Source: a virus
Reading direction: 5' to 3' (one strand)
IMG/VR virus record: IMGVR_UViG_3300025151_000278
Coordinates: 1 to 25,151 of that record
Length of the DNA: 25,151 bases
The notes under the pieces were generated by a model. That model worked only from the letters and a program-made list of their open reading frames with translations, was not told the origin of the DNA and made no database searches. The translations under genes and the position numbers were made by a program. Positions 19,001-25,151 of the stretch are shown here, piece by piece (positions within the stretch are counted from its first letter, which is position 1; each line of letters opens with the position of its first letter).

Positions 19001-22000
19001 CGCTGAAAGAATTGCACGAGGCAAAGAAAATGCTTTAAAATACGCTCAAAAGTACAGCGAGGAAGCTAATAAAGAAATAAACATAATTAGTGTTAACGAC
19101 AAAGCAGCAGCTTTGTTTGAATTAAATAAGTTGCGCGAAGAAGGATTTATTTCACAAGCTGAGTTTGATATTGCTTCTAGAAAAGTAAACGAAGGTTCTT
19201 TTGAGGGTGTTAATTACTCAAAAAGAGGACCAAGTAATGCTGACTTTATATTAGTAAACGAAGATGCGGCAATTAAGAACAAGCGTACAGGCGTTTATGC
19301 CCACGAAGTATTGCACTCTATTGTTGCAAACGAGCTAGGGCAAAAAGACGCACAGCTGGCAGGTGAAAACCTTTTAAACTGGCTTGAACAAAACGACAAT
19401 GATTTATTTGTTTTGGTTAAAGAGCGTATTGACCGCAGCTATACTGAACGTGACAACACCGGTAAGCGTGTAAAAGACGCTAATGGCGAGTTTATCAAAA
19501 ATGAGGCATACTACGAAGAAGCAATGAATGCATTGTCTGACGTACTTGCCGACGGAGCTAAACCAAGCGCAGGGTTAATCACCCAGGCTAGGGTATTTAT
19601 AAACTCGATGCTCGGTAAAAAGGGGCTTTCTTTAAAAAATAACGCGGACACGTATTTGTTTATACGCGACTACAATAATAAAGCGCATTTCGGCAAGAAA
19701 AGAAACGTATCCCCAAGCTTTATACGCTCTATAACACCGGGACAAGATGAAGATCAAGCTGAAGCCAGAGAAAGTGTTTCAGCCGACAGAGCCCGTCAAG
19801 CTTTAAACGAAATACAGGAAGAAGGATTCACCGGCGCGGAACCTCAGCTCTACGATATACTTAACGGTATGGTTGGAGCTCAGCTATCTAAATACAAAAA
19901 CAAAGGGTTACAGATTAACGACATGGAAGAGGCGGTTGCCGACGTCGTTGCCAGAATGTACACCGAGGGTGATGTATTTAAATTCGATGGTAGAGGCCAG
20001 TTGTACGGTTTCTTGAATGGCCGTATTGCATTTAGAATCAAAGATGCATTTAAAGCAAATCCGGTTTGGGTTGAAGATTTTACAGAATCGGTAGCTGAAG
20101 AGTTGTCCGCTAAAGAAGTCAGAGAAATAGCTGTAGAGGCTGTAGAAACGACCGCTGCGGTCACGGAAGCCCCAGCTTATAAAAACCTACTAGATAGAAA
20201 CGTATTGCCATCAGAAGCCGTTAAAACGCTTACTGACAAGGTTAAAAGAACCGTGCGTACCATGAAGGTACCTATGGATAAAGCAGTTTCAAAAAATGTT
20301 ACCGTTAAGCCTTATATTGCTGAAATTAAAAAGGCAATGGGTAAGCAAGCTGACATTGATCTTAAAAAAGCAATGGGTGGTTTGAAAGACGGGCAGCTTA
20401 GAAAATATCTATTAAACAATAAGCGCGCTATTTTAGAAAACATGACCACAACCTATTTAATGACGGCTATGCCCAATGCTGTTCAGAAAAAGGTTGACGG
20501 TGTGTGGACATCTAACTGGCAAGGTAAAAAGATAGACAGAGAAACCGTATCAACCGACAATGCTGGTCGTACATCTGGTGCGGAAATGGTACGCAGATTA
20601 CCTAATGCATCTACAAGATTATCTGACGCAGATTATCTGTCTAATTTCTTTAACGAAGACGGTTCTTTAATACGCGGTAGAAAAGAATCTTTGGCTAAAG
20701 CAATGGCTGAAGAGCTTTCTTTTGATATTATAAACAAAGAATTAAAAAATCCAAATAGTGAAATAAGAGAGGCATTTGAGCAACGTCAAGGCGAACTTAA
20801 CGTTGTGTTAACGGAAGCTTACTCTCAAGAAGTAGCTAGAGACATTGAACGCGGTAACGCTAAATATTCCGTTAGCGAGGAAACCATGCGCTCTGCAGAA
20901 TTCCAAGCTGAGCTGGCCAAGCTAGTCAGAGCTGCGTCAAAAGCAAGAGGTGGGGTTGACAGCGTTATAGACGAAGATGGCACTGTAAATGAAGAATACG
21001 CTAAAAAGCTAAAGCTTACAGACGAATGGTCTGAAGATATAGTAGAGCTTGTAAGAGAGGCTGAAGACGCTGGGTTATTGATGAATGCCGACGGCATTAC
21101 CTTCATGAAAGGTATAAAAGAATCTAACATTATACCAGAAGGCGTTAAGATTAAAAAGGGTCTTACTAATAAAAATGCTACTAAAGCAGAGCTTGATAAG
21201 TATCGCGATAACATGCGACGCGTTGGTGCAAGGTTAGGCAAAGATGTAATGTCTGTATGGGGCATTGAAGGCTTAGGCTTTCATTATCGTATTCTTGATC
21301 CTGCTAAAACCAAAAAAGGTAAGCCAGGAGAAACAGGCGCTTATTACAAAGACGCACAAGCAATACAAAATAACACTGCGCCTTCAGAAGGCATTCCTGA
21401 TGGTTTAGACTTAGGCCAGGTGCAATTAATGAATAAATCTTTTTCTTTATTTAAAGAAGTTGCAAGAATATTAAACCCGCTAAAAAAAGCTGCAGCTAAG
21501 CTTGACTCTAAACAGGCCAAACTAGACGCATACAATAATAGTGAGTTACCAGGCAAAATAGAAAAAGCAAGTCACCATAATAAGTTGTTGGCGAAGCATG
21601 TTGCTAAAACATTAATTTCAATGGTACGTGACGGTAGCTTAGATGGTGATGCTTATCTTCAGATGTTGCAAGCACAAACACAATTAAGCGGTGGCTTTAG
21701 AGCATTAACAGGTTTGCAGTTTTTAACGTTTAAAGATGGACGCCTGGGTAATATCAAAGGCGAACACCTTGTAGATAACTCTACAACAATGCTTAAACTT
21801 GCTGAGATGCCTTTTGATAACCTAACTGACGCTGAGGTTGACGCTAAGCTTGACGAGGTTTTTGAAGAGCACGACCAGTGGATTGAAAACAAATCAACGC
21901 TAAACTTTGTTGATGCATTTGGTAGAAACAATCAGTCAGGCATTGGAAGATTATTAACCTTGCCTAAAGCACAGCTTAACGACGTATATCACGTAAGCGG

Positions 22001-24926
22001 GGTGCCAGCTTCTGAGTTTTTAGAAAGCCACGCAAAAGTTAAAGAGCTTAAAGAAAACTTTAATAAAAGTGTTGATAAAGCAAAAGCTGTAGAGGCTAAA
22101 GATGATCTAGTGCCTTCTGCAAGAATGTCTCAATCAAACCCTAAGGCTGTATTTATGGTTGGAGGGCCTGGAGCTGGAAAAACAAATGTAGGTAAAGGTC
22201 TTAAACTAGGTCGCCGCGGCTTTAAGGTTATTAATCAGGATTTGGCTTTAGAGCCAATGAAAAAAGAAGTTGGATTACCAGCAAACGAGCAGCAATATAC
22301 TAAAGAACAGCGTTCAATGCGCGCTAAGCTAGGTGCAAAAGCCAGAAAAGCCGCTGAAGAAAAAATGTCAAAATACATGAACAACCGTGAAAGCATGGTT
22401 GTTGACGGTACTGGCGCATCGTATAACGCTACAATGAAAAAGATTAAGGCTTTACGTGACGCAGGCTACGAGGTATCTGTAGTGTTTGCTAATACATCTA
22501 AAGCTGAAGCTATTGCTAGAAATAAAGCACGTAAAGAACGTGCGTTGCCTGACTTTGTTGTAGAAAATACATGGGATGCAGTGCAGGCAAGTGCTGAATT
22601 GTATAAGCAAGAGTTTGGCGAAAGTTTCTACGAGCTTAATACAAACAAATTGCAGCTAGGTGAGGAATTGCCACAAAGCTTTTTGAATAAGCTTTATAAC
22701 GATCTTGAAGTATCCAACGCCAGAATGAGCCAAACATTAAGCCAAGAGTTTAATAAGATTATCGAAAATTCTACAGGCGTTAAATCATATAAAACTTTCT
22801 CAAAAGTACAAGCTGAAATTAGAGGTGCTAAGAAAGGTAGATTTAAATTCTTTGTACCACCAGGCGCAGACGACTTTAGAGGTTTAATACATTATGCTTT
22901 TGCCGGCAAGGGTAAGCAGGGCGATGCTGATATGGCTTGGCTAGAAGATAAACTAATGAACCCTTATTTTAAAGGTATTGAAGCCATAAATAGAGTTCGT
23001 CAGCAAATAAAAAGAGATTATAAAGCTACTATAAAACTGTTCAAGCCCCAGTACAAAATGTTGGGCAAAAAAATAGGCGACTCAGGGTTTACTTATGACC
23101 AAGCTGTAAGAGTTTATTTATGGGACAGACAAGGTACACCTGTGCCTGGTATTTCTAAAAGAGACAAAAAAATATTATTAGATGCGATTAAGCAAAATCC
23201 GGAACTGGCTACGTTCGCCGATGCTTTACTTGTAGTAGCAAGAAGAGATGCTTGGATGGAACCAGGGGAATACTGGCAAGCACAAACCGTACTTTCAGAT
23301 TTGAACAGCATGACTGAAAAGATCGGCCGTAAAAAGTTCCTACAAGAGTTTATTGAGAATGCGGACGCTATATTTACTGAAGATAACCTTAATAAAATAG
23401 AGGCTATAAAAGGTAGAGCACACCGCGAAGCCATTGAAGATGCTTTGTATTCTATGAAAAACGGTACAAACCGGGTTAGTGGAACAAATGCAACGGTCAA
23501 TAAGTTTATCAATTGGATTAACGGGTCTACGGGGGCTATCATGTTCTTTAACCGTAGATCAGCATTGCTACAGATGCTTTCTACGACGAACTTTATTAAC
23601 TGGTCAGATAACAACCCTTTAAAAGCAGCTGCGGCGTTTGCCAACCAAAAACAATATTGGTCTGATTGGGCGATGATATTTAACTCTGATAAGTTGAAAG
23701 AGCGTCGTTCTGGTTTGAAAACGGACGTTAGTGAGTCTGAACTTGCACAAGCGGCAAACAGAGGCAAGGGTGATCCTCGCGCCGTGCTAGCATGGTTATT
23801 AAAACAAGGTTTCTTGCCAACGCAAATTGCTGATAGCTTTGCGATTGCTACAGGCGGCGCTACATTCTATCGCAATAGAATAAATAGCTATTTAAAACAA
23901 GGCTTGAGTAAAGAGCAAGCTGAGGAGAAAGCGTGGTTAGATTTTACTAAGCTTTCAGATGAAGCTCAGCAGTCCTCTGATCCAGCTCTTGTATCACAGC
24001 AACAAAGAAGCGTTTTAGGTCGTCTTGTATTTGCATTTGCCAACACGCCAATGCAGTATACCCGTTTAATGAAAAAAGCGGCGCTTGATTTAAAGAATAA
24101 CCGCGGGGATTGGAAAAGCAATGTAAGCAAAATTGCTTATTACGGTTTTGTTCAAAACTTTATATTCTCAGCACTACAAAGCGCATTATTTGCACTGATA
24201 CCTGGATTTGACGATGAAGACGAAGAGTTATCAGACAAAGAAGCGGAAAAGCTAGCTAAAAAAGAAGAGGGCAAAATAACGAGAGTATTAGACAGCATGT
24301 TAGATACAATATTACGCGGTAGCGGTTTGTATGGAGCTGCGATATCTACAATAAAAAATGTTGTTGACGAGTTTGTAAAGCAAGACGAAAAAGGATTCTT
24401 AGCGGATCATGCTTACACGGTAATCGCAGCCACGAGCATCTCTCCCCCTATTAACTCTAAGCTAAGAAAGATATACTCTGCAATCCAAACATACAAGTTT
24501 GAAAAAGATGAGCTTGAGGCGCGTCCATTTGATGTTACTACCGATGGTCGCCCAAACTTTGGACCAGGGTGGTCAATTACGGGTAGCTTGGTTTCTGGTA
24601 CGTTGAACGTTCCACTTGATCGTGTTGTTGATGAATTAAATTCTATTGGTGAAGCAATGGATGCGCGTAATTCAGCATGGCAGCGTATAGCATTAGCGTT
24701 AGGCTGGAAGACATGGGATGTAGGAGCTGTTGATGAAGAGGGCCAAGAAATTAAAGCAGAAGGAAAAGCTCGCCGTAAGCAAGAAGGTATTGATAAAGCA
24801 AAGGAAACTAGACGTAGAAATAAAGCTAAGAAAAGTGAGGAGTTTGCTAATGATATTATTAGAGGAGATGCAGGCACAGCGCCACCTCCACCAGATGCTG
24901 TATTAGACGCACTTAATAGAAAGTAA
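16050..24926 (+). CDS. Giant multidomain (polyvalent-type) virion protein
   Basis: A 2958-residue protein that takes more than a third of the window and is probably packaged and delivered into the host. Order: Pro-rich N-terminus (PPPPP at 43-47); helical region; hydrophobic segment about 567-598 (SIAAIAVLKKPGLIGVSVAAGG); motif VQEGTTEGLTEL (about 708-719); coiled coils near 770-900; zinc-peptidase-like motif HEVLH (1085-1089); sigma-70 region-2-like segment (about 1250-1336); unassigned 1340-2010; zeta-like P-loop kinase (about 2030-2195); conserved-looking C-terminal region with a transmembrane candidate at 2699-2718; and PPPP again at 2945-2948. Four A-[R/K]-x-S-[V/Q] boxes separate modules. 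This matches the theme of phage large polyvalent proteins. No RNA polymerase DxDxD motif and no transglycosylase motif were seen. The start lies 6 bases after the previous stop, without a Shine-Dalgarno. Confidence 0.85.
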   Translation: MSQFTNEPPKDEDLSIFQSVGIDIKGIEGKQTDLSQETPMVGPPPPPAGDSSSGNTSLGSPERDDEAILADIASMIQGPIAPENPLITRAKANRKSAAEAKAADLQNTIDAPFTDEEKSAPGYGVEIGGGEFGVDATRVAPGAINDEWAWLSDIDAGGWQEEGVVDILNKNLAKFGLVARESKTGITNKDGMTFNAIEIDYLDPNKDIDGIILSQDRFIALTTINTFNDDLDTGAGAQIVAAVEKYGDPDYLQKQKNRLGPLYNQMMELAQVNIPEADFEAANEQAVEAILKDVEIWRKDKRSSRGYLTNFKIGANIPINDQEGYINLIQKLAENDFNDVASITEFLNTEEGAGIINKIASNTRDEQIQIGIDTAIDKLAENASSIYGDEEYTRLLLAALADDEYKRITSSRVEDAVIKEQENLFAARDNADAKIEKFLETQDPYDRLDAILAIQDVEAQRASVMPVVQKYSDSRLPLEIINNEVAGWVQDYTRWDRFTNNFQQLGFGALYAIGEIDVALGAVDQEVLDQGFASWTQPIKDAQARRSNIKEVKVGEMFDSWDNFSNFALNAIVDAAPSIAAIAVLKKPGLIGVSVAAGGQKGVDIASQRIQATEKIIELNEYLQNEELSDSEKSRVQEEIKEFERIANISESEKLLSMGGATAAEYLFERFGTFELLKWTRNVGKLVPPKTFKGAAGKILYGGGKGFVQEGTTEGLTELTNNGFDIYNLGEDKNLFENVDHSFVSGGIVGGGMTVSAAPRLIANGITAELATKEQQERLQEIQQELEELTNTQGLDLDFPNIRVPESLTPQLGGEALQNRVQELTGEISAIQNEILDGYMSGKFTPEQLYNIGELNRNIRAIEKDFTASMLASGGMSATQKESIKRSFEEKINNAVNERNAYLSELEISGAENSFDFEATTGYQIYSSDMANGSLRGILEEFTKLSPEARQALLDEVAAENAGQTLSEEQLEDLAREKFVDGKYAERIARGKENALKYAQKYSEEANKEINIISVNDKAAALFELNKLREEGFISQAEFDIASRKVNEGSFEGVNYSKRGPSNADFILVNEDAAIKNKRTGVYAHEVLHSIVANELGQKDAQLAGENLLNWLEQNDNDLFVLVKERIDRSYTERDNTGKRVKDANGEFIKNEAYYEEAMNALSDVLADGAKPSAGLITQARVFINSMLGKKGLSLKNNADTYLFIRDYNNKAHFGKKRNVSPSFIRSITPGQDEDQAEARESVSADRARQALNEIQEEGFTGAEPQLYDILNGMVGAQLSKYKNKGLQINDMEEAVADVVARMYTEGDVFKFDGRGQLYGFLNGRIAFRIKDAFKANPVWVEDFTESVAEELSAKEVREIAVEAVETTAAVTEAPAYKNLLDRNVLPSEAVKTLTDKVKRTVRTMKVPMDKAVSKNVTVKPYIAEIKKAMGKQADIDLKKAMGGLKDGQLRKYLLNNKRAILENMTTTYLMTAMPNAVQKKVDGVWTSNWQGKKIDRETVSTDNAGRTSGAEMVRRLPNASTRLSDADYLSNFFNEDGSLIRGRKESLAKAMAEELSFDIINKELKNPNSEIREAFEQRQGELNVVLTEAYSQEVARDIERGNAKYSVSEETMRSAEFQAELAKLVRAASKARGGVDSVIDEDGTVNEEYAKKLKLTDEWSEDIVELVREAEDAGLLMNADGITFMKGIKESNIIPEGVKIKKGLTNKNATKAELDKYRDNMRRVGARLGKDVMSVWGIEGLGFHYRILDPAKTKKGKPGETGAYYKDAQAIQNNTAPSEGIPDGLDLGQVQLMNKSFSLFKEVARILNPLKKAAAKLDSKQAKLDAYNNSELPGKIEKASHHNKLLAKHVAKTLISMVRDGSLDGDAYLQMLQAQTQLSGGFRALTGLQFLTFKDGRLGNIKGEHLVDNSTTMLKLAEMPFDNLTDAEVDAKLDEVFEEHDQWIENKSTLNFVDAFGRNNQSGIGRLLTLPKAQLNDVYHVSGVPASEFLESHAKVKELKENFNKSVDKAKAVEAKDDLVPSARMSQSNPKAVFMVGGPGAGKTNVGKGLKLGRRGFKVINQDLALEPMKKEVGLPANEQQYTKEQRSMRAKLGAKARKAAEEKMSKYMNNRESMVVDGTGASYNATMKKIKALRDAGYEVSVVFANTSKAEAIARNKARKERALPDFVVENTWDAVQASAELYKQEFGESFYELNTNKLQLGEELPQSFLNKLYNDLEVSNARMSQTLSQEFNKIIENSTGVKSYKTFSKVQAEIRGAKKGRFKFFVPPGADDFRGLIHYAFAGKGKQGDADMAWLEDKLMNPYFKGIEAINRVRQQIKRDYKATIKLFKPQYKMLGKKIGDSGFTYDQAVRVYLWDRQGTPVPGISKRDKKILLDAIKQNPELATFADALLVVARRDAWMEPGEYWQAQTVLSDLNSMTEKIGRKKFLQEFIENADAIFTEDNLNKIEAIKGRAHREAIEDALYSMKNGTNRVSGTNATVNKFINWINGSTGAIMFFNRRSALLQMLSTTNFINWSDNNPLKAAAAFANQKQYWSDWAMIFNSDKLKERRSGLKTDVSESELAQAANRGKGDPRAVLAWLLKQGFLPTQIADSFAIATGGATFYRNRINSYLKQGLSKEQAEEKAWLDFTKLSDEAQQSSDPALVSQQQRSVLGRLVFAFANTPMQYTRLMKKAALDLKNNRGDWKSNVSKIAYYGFVQNFIFSALQSALFALIPGFDDEDEELSDKEAEKLAKKEEGKITRVLDSMLDTILRGSGLYGAAISTIKNVVDEFVKQDEKGFLADHAYTVIAATSISPPINSKLRKIYSAIQTYKFEKDELEARPFDVTTDGRPNFGPGWSITGSLVSGTLNVPLDRVVDELNSIGEAMDARNSAWQRIALALGWKTWDVGAVDEEGQEIKAEGKARRKQEGIDKAKETRRRNKAKKSEEFANDIIRGDAGTAPPPPDAVLDALNRK
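19167..19559 (+). other. Zinc metallopeptidase-like domain in the giant protein
   Basis: Residues about 1040-1170 contain GVYAHEVLHSIVANELG, with HExxH at 1085-1089 and E1086 as the presumed catalytic base. The block YYEEAMNALSDVLAD (E1156/E1157) is a candidate for the third zinc ligand. A hydrophobic strand (DFILVNEDAA) leads into the motif, as in zincins. Polyvalent phage proteins often carry such a peptidase. Its substrate is unknown; host proteins or the giant protein itself are both possible. Confidence 0.65.
19764..19781 (+). repeat. Interdomain linker box 1 (ARESVS)
   Basis: Residues 1239-1244 of the giant protein lie between the peptidase-like and sigma-like segments. This is the weakest copy of the A-[R/K]-x-S-[V/Q] pattern, embedded in polar, probably disordered sequence. 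Confidence 0.4.
19797..20057 (+). other. Sigma-70 region-2-like segment in the giant protein
   Basis: Residues about 1250-1336 follow the spacing of ECF sigma region 2: a first helix (LYDILNGMVGAQLSKYKNKG), then EEAVADVVARMY (compare the [D/E]LVQEVF.R.[W/Y] helix), then FDGRGQLYGFLNGRIAFRIKDAF (compare F.G.G.F..WL.RI..N...D..R). The aromatic-rich W[I/L] position is FL here. No region 4 was recognised, so it is not a complete sigma factor. The similarity is by eye. Confidence 0.4.
20859..20876 (+). repeat. Interdomain linker box 2 (AKYSVS)
   Basis: Residues 1604-1609 of the giant protein are followed by a new helical segment (EETMRSAEFQAELAKLVRAA). It shares A-[R/K]-x-S and the following V-S with box 1. 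Confidence 0.5.
22119..22133 (+). repeat. Interdomain linker box 3 (ARMSQ)
   Basis: Residues 2024-2028 lie immediately before the kinase domain. Codons are GCA AGA ATG TCT CAA. The box is identical in protein to box 4 but uses other codons for Ala and Ser. Confidence 0.7.
22137..22634 (+). other. Zeta-toxin-like P-loop kinase domain in the giant protein
   Basis: Residues about 2030-2195. Walker A GGPGAGKT is at 2038-2045 (K2044). VINQD (D2064) aligns with the catalytic Asp that follows the second strand in zeta toxins and related kinases. VVDGTG (2117-2122) and the following ALRDAGYEVSVVFANTSKAEAIARNKAR fit the zeta/polynucleotide-kinase pattern, with a basic helix as lid. All key residues are present, so it is probably active. 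Zeta toxins phosphorylate UDP-N-acetylglucosamine; the substrate here is unknown. Confidence 0.8.
22719..22733 (+). repeat. Interdomain linker box 4 (ARMSQ)
   Basis: Residues 2224-2228 lie immediately after the kinase domain, exactly 200 residues after box 3. Codons are GCC AGA ATG AGC CAA. Confidence 0.7.
22722..24923 (+). other. C-terminal polyvalent-associated region of the giant protein
   Basis: Residues 2225-2958 start with a block familiar from large phage proteins (TLSQEFNKIIENSTGVKSY; FFVPPGADDFRGLIHYAFAG). They continue through helical segments (FFNRRSALLQMLSTTNFINW; FAFANTPMQYTRLMKKAALD) and hold a transmembrane candidate FVQNFIFSALQSALFALIPG (2700-2719), followed by an acidic/basic stretch. 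The end is highly basic (RRKQEGIDKAKETRRRNKAKK). It probably anchors the protein in the core or in the host envelope; inferred. Confidence 0.5.
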
Positions 24927-24948
24927 CCTTAGAAGAACATAAATAAAA

Positions 24949-25151
24949 ATGACAAAAGAAATATCAGAAAGCACCGTAATTGGTTTATCGTTAAAAACTA
25001 TCGGTGGAATTGTTGCTGGCGTAGCGGTAGTTACATTAGGTTACTTTGACCTAAAAGCAGACATAGAATTAGCAAAAGAGCTACCGCCCCCGGAAGTAGG
25101 CAGAATGGAATACGACTTAAAAGATCAACTTGTGCGAGAAACCATTATGAA
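24949..25151 (+). CDS. Small single-span membrane protein, holin or spanin candidate (3' truncated)
   Basis: The first 67 residues are in the window and the frame stays open at the edge. A short polar N-terminus (MTKEISESTVIG) is followed by one hydrophobic span at about residues 13-33 (SLKTIGGIVAGVAVVTLGYFD), then an acidic/basic soluble part with PPP (AKELPPPEVGRMEYDLKDQL). This is a signal-anchor topology without a signal peptidase site or lipobox. Small membrane proteins after the structural genes are often holins or inner-membrane spanins, but nothing here proves lysis function. The ATG lies 22 bases after the giant gene's stop, behind an A-rich leader (AACATAAATAAAA). Alternative: a small virion membrane or superinfection-exclusion protein. 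Confidence 0.6.
   Translation, partial: MTKEISESTVIGLSLKTIGGIVAGVAVVTLGYFDLKADIELAKELPPPEVGRMEYDLKDQLVRETIM

Noticed and set aside
23114-23767. 217-residue - strand open frame
   Set aside because: It lies wholly inside the giant gene, has no leader or motif, and its composition is that of a reverse-complement shadow.
16050-24926. Giant protein as a virion RNA polymerase (as in N4 or crAss-like phages)
   Set aside because: Length would fit, but no DxDxD-type or T7-like polymerase motif was found; visible motifs are peptidase and kinase.
1-25151. tRNA genes, CRISPR arrays, insertion sequences, integrase or attachment sites
   Set aside because: None was recognised; gaps between genes are all under 75 bases and hold only A/T leaders and the two hairpins.

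Overview
The window is a 25 kb piece of a tailed double-stranded DNA phage genome, AT-rich and almost fully coding. All recognised genes lie on the + strand. It holds the packaging, head and tail-neck module and is cut at both ends: TerL runs in from the left, and a small membrane-protein gene runs out at the right. No sheath, tube or tape-measure gene is visible, and a very large nozzle-type protein follows two connector-type genes, so the virion is most likely a podovirus. The gene order (TerL, portal, scaffold-like, major capsid, connector proteins, giant muzzle protein, internal proteins, giant multidomain protein) resembles that of crAss-like and related marine podoviruses. None of the eleven usable start codons has a clear Shine-Dalgarno sequence. 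Leaders are A/T-rich, as is typical of Bacteroidota, so a Bacteroidota host is inferred but not proven.

Layout. Positions 2-2005: large terminase, with a lambda-type deviant Walker A. 2009-4438: portal with a long Gln/Ala-rich coiled-coil tail. 4472-5647: acidic scaffold-like protein. 5670-7088: major capsid protein with distinctive codon use. A GC-rich terminator-like hairpin at 7105-7133 follows it. 7162-8016: unrecognised protein with a Lys/Ala/Pro-rich start. A 14-bp hairpin at 8028-8063 lies in the next gap. 8087-8773 and 8777-9688: two likely head-tail connector or ring proteins. 9692-14020: muzzle/nozzle protein of 1442 residues. 14055-14711 and 14718-16043: two likely internal virion proteins, the second with an Arg/Gly/Ser-rich linker. 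16050-24926: a 2958-residue multidomain protein. 24949 to the end: start of a small single-span membrane protein, a holin or spanin candidate. There is no gene-free stretch above 300 bases.

How the parts work together. TerL and portal package DNA into a shell built from the capsid protein on a scaffold. The connector genes and muzzle close the head and form the short tail. The internal proteins and the giant protein are probably carried in the particle and delivered at infection. The most interesting object is the giant protein. It carries a zinc-peptidase motif (HEVLH), a segment resembling sigma-70 region 2, and a complete zeta-toxin-like P-loop kinase. These modules are separated by a recurring short linker, A-[R/K]-x-S-[V/Q]. 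The kinase is framed by two ARMSQ copies exactly 200 residues apart and written with different codons. This suggests a polyvalent effector protein that may be cut into modules; the cutting is inference.
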